Made by a program: the position numbers and the translations under genes
Notes under the pieces: model-generated
What the model saw: only the letters and a program-made list of their open reading frames with translations
Told to the model about the DNA's origin: nothing
Databases searched by the model: none
Shown here: positions 44,842 to 53,853 of the stretch, in pieces
Layout of the letters: each line of letters begins with the position of its first letter
Position numbering within the stretch: position 1 is the stretch's first letter
From: Trichocoleus desertorum ATA4-8-CV12
GTDB lineage: Bacteria; Cyanobacteriota; Cyanobacteriia; FACHB-46
NCBI GenBank assembly: GCA_019358975.1
Contig: JAHHIL010000012.1
Span: 1 to 64,000, forward strand
Direction of reading: 5' to 3'
Length of the DNA stretch: 64,000 nt

Positions 44842-46783
44842 TCCTTCTGCCACAGATGACGCAAGGACACTACAACTGCCCATTGGGGTTTGTTACACAC
44901 CTACGGCAGTTGTGGATTACATGGTGGAAAACACAGTCGGGCGGCTGCTAGTAGATAAAACGCCTCAACAGTTATTGGGCAATCTCCGCATTCTTGACCC
45001 TGCTTGTGGCGAAGGCATTTTCTTGCTCCGAGCCTATGCCTACTTATTGGCTTGGTATCGCGATCGCTACATCAACGCTTACGAAAGCGGAAACAAACTA
45101 ATCACAGAATTGCCGCTGCAACAAGCGAACGATGGGATTTGGGAGTTAGCGATCGCGGAACGGTGGCGGATTCTGTGCGAGCACATTTATGGCGTGGATA
45201 TCGATGCTCAGGCAGTTGAGCAGGCTCGGCGGTGCCTATTGAGAATAGCTGGCCCCCCTAGCCCCCCAACGCTGGGGGAAACAGGAGTTCTAAGGTTTGT
45301 AGACTATCCTCCCTGTGCACATGCTTTAGATCGGCTCCCCCCAGCATATAGCCCTAGCGGGCATACCAGAAAAGCGGGTTGGGGGGGCAAAACCCAGCGC
45401 TACCAATTTGATTTGGAGAACAACCTTAAGTGTGGCAACGCCATTATTGGTGAGGCACTGGGCGATCGCTCCCCTTCGTCCCTGGGCAGCTCTAATCAGG
45501 CTTTTAACTGGCAAGTAGAGTTCCCAGAGGTGATGCAGGGGGGAGGGTTTGATGTGGTGATTGGCAATCCGCCCTATGTGGATTCGGAGTGGATGACCGA
45601 GCACCTTCCTGATTGGCGGCACTACTGTACACAACACTATCAAGTCGCTTCAGGCAATTGGGACTTGTTTTGCGTGTTTATTGAACAAGCGATCGCCCTA
45701 TGCAAGTCCCACGGTTTAACCAGCTTGATTGTTCCGAATAAGCTAGGGTCGGCCAGTTATGCCGCTCAAGCTCGTCAGCTTTTAGCCGTCCAGAATCAAC
45801 TTTTGACAATCCGCGATTACTCCAAGGTGCCAATCTTTCGAGTTGCGGTTTATCCCATCGTTTACGCGGCTCGAAAACAACCGCCAGACTTAACCTCACA
45901 GGTGCAGTACGAACGCATGGAGGTAGCTAGCAACAGTGCGATCGCTCCCGCAACTTGTCAATGGCTAGATTACCAGCGTTATTTCTGGCAGGCAGAGAAA
46001 CCGTGGCGATTGGGTGCTAGCTTGCAGCAGGCAGAGTTGTGCGATCGCTTGCAGTCCCAGTTTCCGCCCTTGTCTGCGGTGGCTGAAGTTTTAGGGGCAG
46101 CAACCGTGGGAGAAGCCTATGCCATGCAACCATTGATTGCAGATGAGGCTTGCCCCCAAACCACTGACCTGAAGCTGATCAATAGTGGCACCATTGACCG
46201 TTATTGTGATCTGTGGGGGCACAAGTGTCTACGCTATTTGGGCCACGCCTATCGCTATCCGATTATTCCAGCAAACCAGCATTCTCACTTACCACCCAAG
46301 CGACAACAGCAAGCTCGCCAACCCAAAATTATTGTGGCTGGCATGACCCAAGTTTTAGAATGTGCCGTGGATGTTGCAGGAGCTTTCTTGGCAGGAAAAT
46401 CGACTGTGATTATTTTCACGTCTCTGAATTTGTATTACCTCTTGGCGCTTTTAAATAGTAAGTTAATCACCTTTTACTACCGCAACTTATATGGAGGAGA
46501 CTGCCTCAAAGGGGGCTATTTACGAATTGGGCCGCCACAATTGCGATCGCTGCCCATTTGTTCCGCTTTCGACTCGTTATGTCCTCAGCCGCAGCAGCAT
46601 TTAGTGGCCCTAGTGGAGCGTTTGTTATCTCTCCAGCAACAGTTACTAATAGCCGAGGCTGGGGAGGAACGCCGAAATCTACAGCAAAAAATTTGTGTCC
46701 TTGAAGGAAAAATTGACCAATTCGTTTACGACCTTTACGGACTCACTGCTGATGAACAACGGCTCATCAATCAAGCTGTATAG
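44804..46783 (+). CDS. N6-adenine DNA methyltransferase with TaqI-like specificity domain
   Basis: 659 residues. SAM motif I is RILDPACGEGIFLLRAYAY (65-71 core), the catalytic motif IV is DVVIGNPPYVDSEW (NPPY at 255-258), and the C-terminal half resembles the TaqI/Eco57I-type target recognition domain (GGDCLKGGYLRIGPPQLRSL). Type IIG enzymes of this plan carry an N-terminal PD-(D/E)XK nuclease; here only about 30 residues precede the methylase core, so it is an orphan methylase or a remnant of one. Residues 150-195 are translated repeat DNA (separate entry). The upstream gene overlaps it. Confidence 0.87.
   Translation: MLNRKPPPPVPSDPSATDDARTLQLPIGVCYTPTAVVDYMVENTVGRLLVDKTPQQLLGNLRILDPACGEGIFLLRAYAYLLAWYRDRYINAYESGNKLITELPLQQANDGIWELAIAERWRILCEHIYGVDIDAQAVEQARRCLLRIAGPPSPPTLGETGVLRFVDYPPCAHALDRLPPAYSPSGHTRKAGWGGKTQRYQFDLENNLKCGNAIIGEALGDRSPSSLGSSNQAFNWQVEFPEVMQGGGFDVVIGNPPYVDSEWMTEHLPDWRHYCTQHYQVASGNWDLFCVFIEQAIALCKSHGLTSLIVPNKLGSASYAAQARQLLAVQNQLLTIRDYSKVPIFRVAVYPIVYAARKQPPDLTSQVQYERMEVASNSAIAPATCQWLDYQRYFWQAEKPWRLGASLQQAELCDRLQSQFPPLSAVAEVLGAATVGEAYAMQPLIADEACPQTTDLKLINSGTIDRYCDLWGHKCLRYLGHAYRYPIIPANQHSHLPPKRQQQARQPKIIVAGMTQVLECAVDVAGAFLAGKSTVIIFTSLNLYYLLALLNSKLITFYYRNLYGGDCLKGGYLRIGPPQLRSLPICSAFDSLCPQPQQHLVALVERLLSLQQQLLIAEAGEERRNLQQKICVLEGKIDQFVYDLYGLTADEQRLINQAV
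45251..45388 (+). repeat. GC-rich palindromic repeat inserted in frame in the methyltransferase gene
   Basis: The segment begins GGCCCCCCTAGCCCCCCAA and ends GGGTTGGGGGGGC, the same boundary style as the repeat at 25752-25822. It is 138 bases, exactly 46 codons, with no stop. It encodes Pro/Gly-rich peptide (GPPSPPTLGETG ... HTRKAGWGGK) between motif I and motif IV. Confidence 0.75.
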
Positions 46784-46839
46784 TTGCTAAAAAGCTAGCA
46801 GCATAATCATCAAAACTAGGCTAATTGTTGGGGCTGGCA

Positions 46840-47529
46840 ATGGTGCGAAATAGGCTAATTTCTGGGTTGGTAATTAGTAGTAGTTTGTGGTTGGCAGCAT
46901 CAGTGGTAGCTGCCCCATCTGCGAGTGAGTATCGTCAATTAGGTCTGACTTATCGAGCCCAAGCCCGTTATGCAGAGGCGATCGCTGCATTTCAGCAAGC
47001 TGTGGAGCTGGAACCCAACAATTTGTCTGGACGCATTACCTTAGGTTGGACTCAACATCTGGCAGGCCAAGAATTAGCGGCAATGGAATCACTGTTTCAG
47101 GGGCTTTACCGCGATCCCAATTCAGTACCAGCGCTCAATGCTTTAGGCATCGTCTATCTGGTCCAGGGAGATCTGAGTTCTGCTGTCATCACTCACAGTT
47201 GGGCTGCTTGGCTAGAACCCAATAACGAAATTCCTTACTACAACCTCAGCTTAGCTGCTCACCGTTTGCGAGAGTATGGTTGGGCTAGCTTAGCTGCACG
47301 TCGGGCTGCGGCTTTGGAACCGAATAATCCGCATCCTTGGGTGGCGCTGGCAATCATTCACTGGGGTGGGGGCGATCGCGAGGCAGCGATTCAAGCTTAC
47401 GAACAAGCCTTAGCCCTAAACGGCAGTTATAGCGATCGCGCTTTTCTCCCAGAGCTAAAAACAGCAGGGTTTAGTGCTGAGCAAATCCAGCAAGTAGAAC
47501 AAATTTTGGCAGCAACAGTCTCACGTTAA
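46840..47529 (+). CDS. secreted TPR-repeat protein
   Basis: 229 residues. A hydrophobic N-terminus (LISGLVISSSLWLAASVVAA) looks like a signal peptide. At least four TPR units follow (YRQLGLTYRAQARYAEAIAA, NALGIVYLVQGDLSSAV, WVALAIIHWGGGDREAAIQA). Likely a periplasmic protein-interaction module; partner unknown. A TTG five codons upstream is an alternative start. Confidence 0.85.
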   Translation: MVRNRLISGLVISSSLWLAASVVAAPSASEYRQLGLTYRAQARYAEAIAAFQQAVELEPNNLSGRITLGWTQHLAGQELAAMESLFQGLYRDPNSVPALNALGIVYLVQGDLSSAVITHSWAAWLEPNNEIPYYNLSLAAHRLREYGWASLAARRAAALEPNNPHPWVALAIIHWGGGDREAAIQAYEQALALNGSYSDRAFLPELKTAGFSAEQIQQVEQILAATVSR

Positions 47530-47576
47530 ATTTGTTCATTAAAATTTTGGAAGTAGAGCCTATTCCCGCCAACATC

Positions 47577-48221
47577 ATGCCCCTCCAGCCCAGCGATCGC
47601 ACCAAGCTAGACCCCACCGAAGATACAGTCTTTTATGGTCTGCCCCGCTTTGTCACTCACGTCGATGAGGGATTCATTCAGCAGCTCACCGATTTGTATC
47701 GCGAACGTCTAAAGCCTCAGACCCGGATTTTGGACTTGATGAGTAGTTGGGTTTCCCATCTGCCTGATGAAGTGGAGTTTGCTCATGTTGAAGGGCATGG
47801 ACTCAACGCCGAAGAGTTAGCCCGTAATCCGCGCCTGCACCACTCCTTTACCCAAGACCTAAACCAGGAGCCGAAACTGCCCTTACCTGATCAATCGTTT
47901 GATGCAGTGCTGAATACGGTTTCTGTGCAGTATTTGCAGTATCCCGAAGCTATCTTCAGCGAAATTCATCGCGTTCTAAAGCCCGGAGGCATCGCAATCG
48001 TTAGCTTTTCTAACCGCATGTTCTACCAAAAGGCAATCCAGGCTTGGCGAGATAGCTCGGAGGAATATCGCGTAGAACTGGTCAAACGCTATTTCGAATC
48101 TGTACCTGGATTTTCTGCCCCTGAAGTAGTTGCGCGGCGGGCACAAGTACCCAGCTTCTTGCAAATGCTTGGCGTGGCAGGGGGCGATCCCTTTTATGCC
48201 GTGATTGTTCAGCGGGTTTAA
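47577..48221 (+). CDS. class I SAM-dependent methyltransferase
   Basis: 214 residues from the ATG at 47577; a TTG at 47532 would add 15. Methyltransferase features: RILDLMSSWVSHLPDEV (motif I region, unusual in lacking the GxGxG run), LPDQSFDAVLNTVSVQYLQY (motif II) and EIHRVLKPGGIAIVSFSNR (motif III). Substrate unknown; the divergent motif I (DLMSSWVSH) is typical of a cyanobacterial and plant-type subgroup. Confidence 0.82.
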   Translation: MPLQPSDRTKLDPTEDTVFYGLPRFVTHVDEGFIQQLTDLYRERLKPQTRILDLMSSWVSHLPDEVEFAHVEGHGLNAEELARNPRLHHSFTQDLNQEPKLPLPDQSFDAVLNTVSVQYLQYPEAIFSEIHRVLKPGGIAIVSFSNRMFYQKAIQAWRDSSEEYRVELVKRYFESVPGFSAPEVVARRAQVPSFLQMLGVAGGDPFYAVIVQRV

Positions 48222-48235
48222 GGCGAAATTGAGAC

Positions 48236-48310
48236 CTCTCCCCAAACCCCTCTCCGAAACCTTTGAATTTGGCTCCCCTTCCCTGTAGGGAAGGGGCCGG
48301 GGGTTAGGTC
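48236..48310. repeat. interspersed repeat copy (CCCCTTCCCTNTAGGGAAGGGG type)
   Basis: CCTCTCC..CCCCTCTCC is followed by CCCCTTCCCTGTAGGGAAGG and GGCCGGGGGTTAGGT (48275-48309). The same core recurs at 53760-53795. The hairpin may also separate the convergent methyltransferase and acs transcripts, though there is no U-run. Confidence 0.75.
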
Positions 48311-48317
48311 ACTCTAG

Positions 48318-50291
48318 TTAACCTTCGTCGCGCAGGGCTTCTAGGACGTTGCGATCTTCTAGGGTAGAAGTATCCCCAGATACGGCATTGCCACTAGCGA
48401 GATCCCGCAGCAACCGTCGCATAATCTTGCCCGATCGCGTCTTGGGTAGGGCATCGGCAAATCGGATATCTCCGGGACGGGCGATCGCGCCAATTTCTTG
48501 GCCGACGTGCTGCTTCAGGTCTGCTTTGAGAGCATCGCTAGCAGTATGACCGCCTTCTAGGGTCACAAAGGCCACAATCTCTTGTCCTTTGAGTTCATCA
48601 GGTTTGCCCACCACCGCAGCTTCAGCCACGGCAGGGTGAGAAACCAAGGCCGACTCAATCTCCATCGTGCCCAAACGGTGCCCAGCCACGTTGATCACGT
48701 CATCCACGCGACCCATGACCCAGTAGTAGCCATCTTCATCGCGTCGTGCGCCGTCGCCCGCAAAGTAGACGTATTTGCCATCTTTGGGGGGAATGTGTTC
48801 CCAGTAGGTTTTGCGGAAGCGATCGGGATCGCCGTAAACTGTCCGCATCATTCCGGGCCAGGGATGCCGCACTGCTAGGTAGCCGCCTTGGTTAGTGCCG
48901 ACCGATTCCCCTTCTAGATTCACCACATCGGCCAAGATGCCAGGGAAGGGGAGAGTTGCTGAGCCTGGTTTGGTGGCGATCGCCCCAGGTAGAGGCGTGA
49001 TCATAATGCCGCCCGTTTCGGTTTGCCACCAAGTATCCACAATCGGGCAGCGCTCACCACCGATTACGCGGTGATACCACATCCAAGCTTCGGGGTTAAT
49101 CGGTTCTCCCACGGTGCCCAACAAGCGCAAAGAGGAGAGATCTCGCGCTTTCGGCAAGTCTTCGCCCATTTTGATAAAGGCGCGAATTGCGGTGGGTGCA
49201 GTATAAAAGACGTTGACCCCATGCTTTTGAATCACATCCCAGAAGCAACCAGGGTTAGAAGCACGCGGTGCCCCTTCGTACATTAGGGTCGTTGCACCGT
49301 TAGACAGCGGGCCGTAGACAATGTAGCTGTGTCCGGTGATCCAGCCCACATCTGCGGTACACCAATACACATCTGTGTCTTGCAGATCAAAGATCCACTT
49401 AGTCGTCATGTGGGTGTAGAGGTTGTAGCCGCCTGTAGTATGCACCACACCCTTCGGTTTGCCTGTGCTGCCTGAAGTGTAGAGAATGAACAACAAATCT
49501 TCGCTATCCATCGGCTCAGCAGGGCAATCAGCCGACATTTGCGGTTGCAACTCATGCCACCAATGATCCCGACCGCCTAGTTGCATGGGGATGTCTTGCC
49601 CAGTCCGTCGCACCACTAGTACATTCTCGACACTGGGAGCCGAGCCGTCAGCTAGAGCTTTATCCACTTGAGGTTTCAGCGGCACGATCGCGTCTTTGCG
49701 CCAACCCCCATCCGCTGTGACCACCACCTTGACCTGCCCATCGACCAAGCGATCGCGCAACGCCTCAGCACTAAAGCCGCCAAACACGACTGTATGCGCT
49801 GCGCCAATCCGGGCACAAGCCAACATCGCGATCGCCGCTTCCGGGATCATCGGCATATAGATGCCCACGCGATCGCCCTTTTCCACACCCAAATGCTTCA
49901 GGGCATTGGCAAACTGACACACTTCCCGATGGAGTTGGGCATAGGTGAGCGTCCGCGAATCTCCCGGTTCTCCTTCCCAAATCAACGCGGCTTTATTGCG
50001 TCGCCAAGTCGTTAAGTGACGATCGAGGCAGTTGTAAGAGATGTTGATTTTGCCACCCACAAACCACTTCGCAAAGGGCGGCTGCCAATCCAGCACTTGG
50101 TCCCACTTTTGAAACCAGTGCAACTCTTGTTCGGCTAGCTCGGCCCAAAACTTTTCTGGGTCAGCCTTGGCGCGATCGTAGAGTTGCTGGTACTCTTCCA
50201 GACTCTTAATCTGAGCTTTTTGGGAGAACTCAGCCGCAGGCTGGAATACGCGCTTTTCTTGAAGAATGGATTCAATCGTGGATTCTGACAT
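48318..50291 (-). CDS. acs: acetyl-CoA synthetase (AMP-forming)
   Basis: 657 residues, standard Acs length. It activates acetate to acetyl-AMP and then acetyl-CoA. Motifs: [19 protein letters not shown] (AMP/P-loop), [11 protein letters not shown], and the C-terminal [14 protein letters not shown], whose Lys is the acetylation-controlled catalytic residue. The ATG at 50291 gives MSESTIES and has a purine-rich GAAAGAG upstream. Monocistronic. Confidence 0.97.
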   Translation of the reverse strand: MSESTIESILQEKRVFQPAAEFSQKAQIKSLEEYQQLYDRAKADPEKFWAELAEQELHWFQKWDQVLDWQPPFAKWFVGGKINISYNCLDRHLTTWRRNKAALIWEGEPGDSRTLTYAQLHREVCQFANALKHLGVEKGDRVGIYMPMIPEAAIAMLACARIGAAHTVVFGGFSAEALRDRLVDGQVKVVVTADGGWRKDAIVPLKPQVDKALADGSAPSVENVLVVRRTGQDIPMQLGGRDHWWHELQPQMSADCPAEPMDSEDLLFILYTSGSTGKPKGVVHTTGGYNLYTHMTTKWIFDLQDTDVYWCTADVGWITGHSYIVYGPLSNGATTLMYEGAPRASNPGCFWDVIQKHGVNVFYTAPTAIRAFIKMGEDLPKARDLSSLRLLGTVGEPINPEAWMWYHRVIGGERCPIVDTWWQTETGGIMITPLPGAIATKPGSATLPFPGILADVVNLEGESVGTNQGGYLAVRHPWPGMMRTVYGDPDRFRKTYWEHIPPKDGKYVYFAGDGARRDEDGYYWVMGRVDDVINVAGHRLGTMEIESALVSHPAVAEAAVVGKPDELKGQEIVAFVTLEGGHTASDALKADLKQHVGQEIGAIARPGDIRFADALPKTRSGKIMRRLLRDLASGNAVSGDTSTLEDRNVLEALRDEG

Positions 50292-50427
50292 AGCTCTTTC
50301 TATCACCAGGACGGCTCCTCCAAAAACGATACTTCGTTCTTGGGGCAGTTGGGCAGAACTATAGCTTGATTTTGGTTAAGCGATCGCTTCTCAAGCTCTG
50401 ACTAAGCGATCGCTCTTTTTCTCTGAC

Positions 50428-50458
50428 AAAAAAATCCCCCTCACCGAAGTCAGGGGGA
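50428..50458 (-). terminator. Rho-independent terminator after the deoxyhypusine-synthase-like gene
   Basis: On the minus strand TCCCCCTGA CTTCGG TGAGGGGGA, followed by seven T. A strong terminator with a UUCGG-type loop. Confidence 0.92.
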
Positions 50459-50492
50459 GCTAATTTGAGTGAAGACGTGCACTCAATGACGT

Positions 50493-51698
50493 TTATTTAC
50501 GAATCGGAGTGCCGCAAGGATAGGTAGCGACAGGTTCGCGCTTTGCAGTTTCAGTCTTAATGTTCTCAGCTACAGCCACCAGCGATCGCTCAGTGACAGA
50601 TTCGGCTTTAGCTGCCAGATAGTCAGCTTTTAGTTTTGCCAGCATTTCTTCGCGGCGATCGTAGAGCCGTTTCAGAGAACGAGGCGCACATTGGTTGATT
50701 ACATAAGCCGTCATGATCGGCAATGCGATCGTGCTGTCGGTGTAGCAAACAATTGTGCTGGGCAGTTCATCCGGGTCAACTTTGCCCCAGCTCACAGCTT
50801 CGCTAGGTGTAGCACCAGACAGACCCCCGGTATCCGGACGAGCATCGGTGATTTGGATGAAGTAGTCGTGGCCACGTTCCTCTAAACCCAGAACTTCATG
50901 CAGTTGGGGTTGCGTTTGCAAGAGGAAATTCTTGGGACTGCCACCCCCGATGATCACCGCTGCACTCTTGCCTTCTATGCCAGGGATACCGGATTCCCTG
51001 GATGCATAGGCGATCGCTGCCGTTTCATTCACATCCAAGGAAGGATCAATCACCAACTCGGAACCTTCTAGGGCTAGAGCAGCCACGTTCATGCCAATGG
51101 AACTGTCTCCCGGAGAAGAGGTGTAGATGGGAACGCCGCATTCATAGGCTGTTGCTAGCAAGCAAGAATTTTGTACACCGAGTTGCTTCTCCACTTCGCG
51201 AACGTACTTACCTAGCAAATGGTGAAATTCTGCCGTACCCATACGCTTCTGGAACGGTTCGGCCCGCAAAATCTCGCGAATGAAGGCATCGGTTTCCAGC
51301 AGCACATCATAGTGGAACACAATATCGTAGATGCGGATGCGGCCTTCTTGACGCAGTTTCACGTCATCCAAAAAGGGATTGCTGGAATAGAGGCTCAACC
51401 CCAAACCGTAGTGCATGTCATGGTAGAGGTTAGCGCCCGTGCTGATCATCCAGTCAATAAAGCCATTCCGTATTAGGGGAGCGAGAACTGAAACCCCGAA
51501 ACCAGCCGGAGTCATCGCCCCAGACAAACTCACCCCAACGGTTACGCCCTCCTGCATCACTTCTTGACTCAGTAAGTGACAAATCTCGCGCAGGCGAGCC
51601 GAATTATAAGCTGTGAAATAGCCGTCAATTAGATCAACGACGCTGATTTCAGCAGGCATGGGGGCGGGTGCGATTTTGTGGCTGAGCAATTTCGACAT
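50493..51698 (-). CDS. deoxyhypusine synthase-like protein
   Basis: 401 residues, start at 51698 with GGAGCG upstream. Deoxyhypusine synthase fold with the NAD-site [34 protein letters not shown] (the Lys that forms the imine intermediate) and [19 protein letters not shown]. In eukaryotes and archaea the enzyme modifies eIF5A/aIF5A; bacteria lack that substrate, and related bacterial enzymes transfer aminobutyl groups between polyamines (homospermidine synthase activity). Polyamine metabolism is therefore the likelier role here. Function inferred from family only. Confidence 0.9.
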   Translation of the reverse strand: MSKLLSHKIAPAPMPAEISVVDLIDGYFTAYNSARLREICHLLSQEVMQEGVTVGVSLSGAMTPAGFGVSVLAPLIRNGFIDWMISTGANLYHDMHYGLGLSLYSSNPFLDDVKLRQEGRIRIYDIVFHYDVLLETDAFIREILRAEPFQKRMGTAEFHHLLGKYVREVEKQLGVQNSCLLATAYECGVPIYTSSPGDSSIGMNVAALALEGSELVIDPSLDVNETAAIAYASRESGIPGIEGKSAAVIIGGGSPKNFLLQTQPQLHEVLGLEERGHDYFIQITDARPDTGGLSGATPSEAVSWGKVDPDELPSTIVCYTDSTIALPIMTAYVINQCAPRSLKRLYDRREEMLAKLKADYLAAKAESVTERSLVAVAENIKTETAKREPVATYPCGTPIRK

Positions 51699-52707
51699 TT
51701 GTACGCTCCAAAGAGAACAAAAAGCATAAAGAAGAAGAGAAATGGACACGCAGCTACCTAATGCGATCGCGATTGATCAACGAGCTAGGAGAGCCCAGTT
51801 CAATCAACTCAAACGCCACTAGGTTTTCTTATCTGCAGCCTTGAAATGAAATTTCAAAGCCATGTGATCCGATAGGTCAACGAAATTGGCATGGCTTAGG
51901 CAAGTTAGTACCCAAGCAGCCAAGAGATTTGATTCTGTCGCCCTAGCCAGCAGTGGCAGAACTCCACAGACTCAAAACTTATATTTGCTGTCTCAAATAA
52001 CCCTAGGCACAGAATTCCCTAGGCCAGATGAGAAAGGACATCGTAACAGGTCAATATCCCTTGACTAAAAGCTCTGACAAATGTGAAAAGCATCAGAACT
52101 ATTAGTCCAGCTATTCAATTCAAAAAACCTCCACCTAAGGAGCGCGATCGACCCAGTTCGCCACTATTTCTAGAGATAGGATTGCTTATCCTCTGACTCA
52201 GCAAGAGTATCTACTAGCAATCGCGAACCTTGTAGTTACAGGCCGATCAGCTCATACTGGGTGCTTCACAACGGTCAACCCAAGATAGTGCGGGATCGCA
52301 CTGCCGTTTCCGCTTCAATTTCATTTCCAGGTACCAAAGTGGTTTCCACGGGTACCCGACCAAGGAAAGGAGTTTCAAGGCTTTATACGCGACCTCAAAC
52401 ACCAACTGCTACAGTTTAACACCCACGTTTGAGATCAGTTCAATAAAAATACGGAAATTGCTGGGATACCCCAAGCAGATCTCCCCAAAGTACGGGTTCT
52501 GACGGCTTTCTCTACCGCTTGGGTGAGTATGCCGCTCCTAAGGGCGTTCTTTTACGCTTTTTCGTCCGAGCATTACAATATTTGCTCTATTTTAGTCAAG
52601 CGAATTAGACGAAGAAACAAGATAAACTGGAGACGAAACCATAAAAAACTTGATCAAAAAGCTAATACGGCATACTTAACTGCTCAGCCCGTTTCTGAGG
52701 TCATGCC
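51699..52707. other. 1 kb without a convincing gene
   Basis: Long non-coding stretch upstream of two genes. A minus-strand frame of 51 codons (52247-52402, GTG start) has a protein-like look (WKPLWYLEMKLKRKRQC), but no ribosome-binding site and no known relative. A plus-strand frame at 52523-52801 overlaps the next gene in another phase and is rejected. Few HIP1 sites. Possibly decayed coding sequence; nothing more can be supported. Confidence 0.4.
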
Positions 52708-53013
52708 ATGCCTACACCTCCAGCATTGCCTTCTGCATTGCAGCACGCCACTTCTCATACGCCATCTCGACAGCATTGGTATGGCTTCAGCAACATGCTA
52801 AAGCGGCTACATAACGAGGGCGTTTACCTGCATCCTGATCAATTAGCTGAGTTCTTAGTAGCTCATGGCTTACCTGTAGATTTGCGTTATGTTCCAGGGC
52901 GACTGCAACAGAAAGCAATATCGATTAACGCTCACTACAGCGGCGATATGGCAGCTTTGGAGGAGGACTCAGATGAGCAGCCTTGGGATGGCTACTTGAG
53001 AGATTTTGATTAA
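52708..53013 (+). CDS. small conserved protein of unknown function
   Basis: 101 residues; GAGG eight bases upstream supports the ATG at 52708. An internal ATG would give the better conserved-looking core: NMLKRLHNEGVYLHPDQLAEF and HYSGDMAALEEDSDEQPWDG. The first 28 residues are Pro/Ser/His-rich. No motif or membrane segment. Unknown function. Confidence 0.65.
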   Translation: MPTPPALPSALQHATSHTPSRQHWYGFSNMLKRLHNEGVYLHPDQLAEFLVAHGLPVDLRYVPGRLQQKAISINAHYSGDMAALEEDSDEQPWDGYLRDFD

Positions 53014-53093
53014 GTTGGTTGAATTAGCCGCCGTTCCCCCACACTTCGACTTAGACTTTAGATCGCTACAGAGCCTTTCGCATAAATAGTTCA

Positions 53094-53753
53094 ATGAATT
53101 CAAATCTTGACACCTCAGCAGCTACAGACTCAGCTCCCTCTGAAGCAGCGGGCCTGACAGATGAGCAGTATCGGCAGAAAATGCAGCGACGCAAGGAAGT
53201 ACAGGAACAACGCTTAGCTGAGCGATCGCTAGAAAAAGGCTTGATTGTGGTCAATACGGGCAACGGTAAGGGTAAAACTACTGCCGCTTTGGGAATGGTG
53301 CTGCGATCGCTGGGTCACGGTTACAAGGTGGCGATCGTGCAATTCATTAAGGGCGCTTGGGAACCCGCAGAGAAAGCAGCCTTTAGCCATTGGGGTGAGC
53401 AACTGGAATTTCATGCGATGGGGGAAGGCTTCACCTGGGAAACGCAAGACCGCGATCGCGACATCCAAAAAGCTCAGGAAGCTTGGAATACTGCGTTGGC
53501 CTATATCCGCAATCCAGAATTTCGTTTGGTTCTGCTGGATGAAGTCAACATTGCTCTAAAGCTGGGCTATTTAGCAGTTGAGGATGTGCTGGCAGGTTTG
53601 GAGCAGAAACCAGAAGATTCTCACGTGATTTTGACAGGACGGGGAGCACCTGCGGCCTTAATTGAGCGAGCAGACCTCGTGACTGAAATGACCTTAGTGA
53701 AGCATCCCTTCCGAGAACAGGGGATCAAGGCTCAGCCTGGAATCGAATTTTAG
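53094..53753 (+). CDS. cobO: cob(I)yrinic acid a,c-diamide adenosyltransferase
   Basis: 219 residues, CobO/BtuR type. It transfers the adenosyl group from ATP to reduced cobalt in cobamide synthesis or salvage. Walker A NTGNGKGKTTAALGM (about 54), then AIVQFIKGAW, and the Walker B-like LVLLDEVNIALKLGYL. The N-terminal 45 residues are polar. Downstream comes a repeat and then sbcC. Confidence 0.95.
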   Translation: MNSNLDTSAATDSAPSEAAGLTDEQYRQKMQRRKEVQEQRLAERSLEKGLIVVNTGNGKGKTTAALGMVLRSLGHGYKVAIVQFIKGAWEPAEKAAFSHWGEQLEFHAMGEGFTWETQDRDRDIQKAQEAWNTALAYIRNPEFRLVLLDEVNIALKLGYLAVEDVLAGLEQKPEDSHVILTGRGAPAALIERADLVTEMTLVKHPFREQGIKAQPGIEF

Positions 53754-53759
53754 CTTTGT

Positions 53760-53795
53760 CCCCTTCCCTAATAGGGAAGGGGCTAGGGGTTAGGT
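53760..53795. repeat. interspersed repeat, second copy
   Basis: CCCCTTCCCTAATAGGGAAG, then GGGCTAGGGGTTAGGT, nearly identical to 48275-48309. Located between cobO and sbcC. Confidence 0.75.
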
Positions 53796-53853
53796 TTCGA
53801 TGGATTTCCCATAAGCAGATCCAAGCCGAAATTCAAACTTTAGAATTGAGGTT

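Noticed and set aside
48236-48310. GC-rich hairpin as a classic terminator
   Set aside because: No U-run on either strand; the same sequence recurs at 53760, so it is an interspersed repeat.
52523-52801. 92-codon plus-strand frame
   Set aside because: Overlaps the better supported gene at 52708 in another phase, and its peptide is Cys/His/Leu-rich noise.
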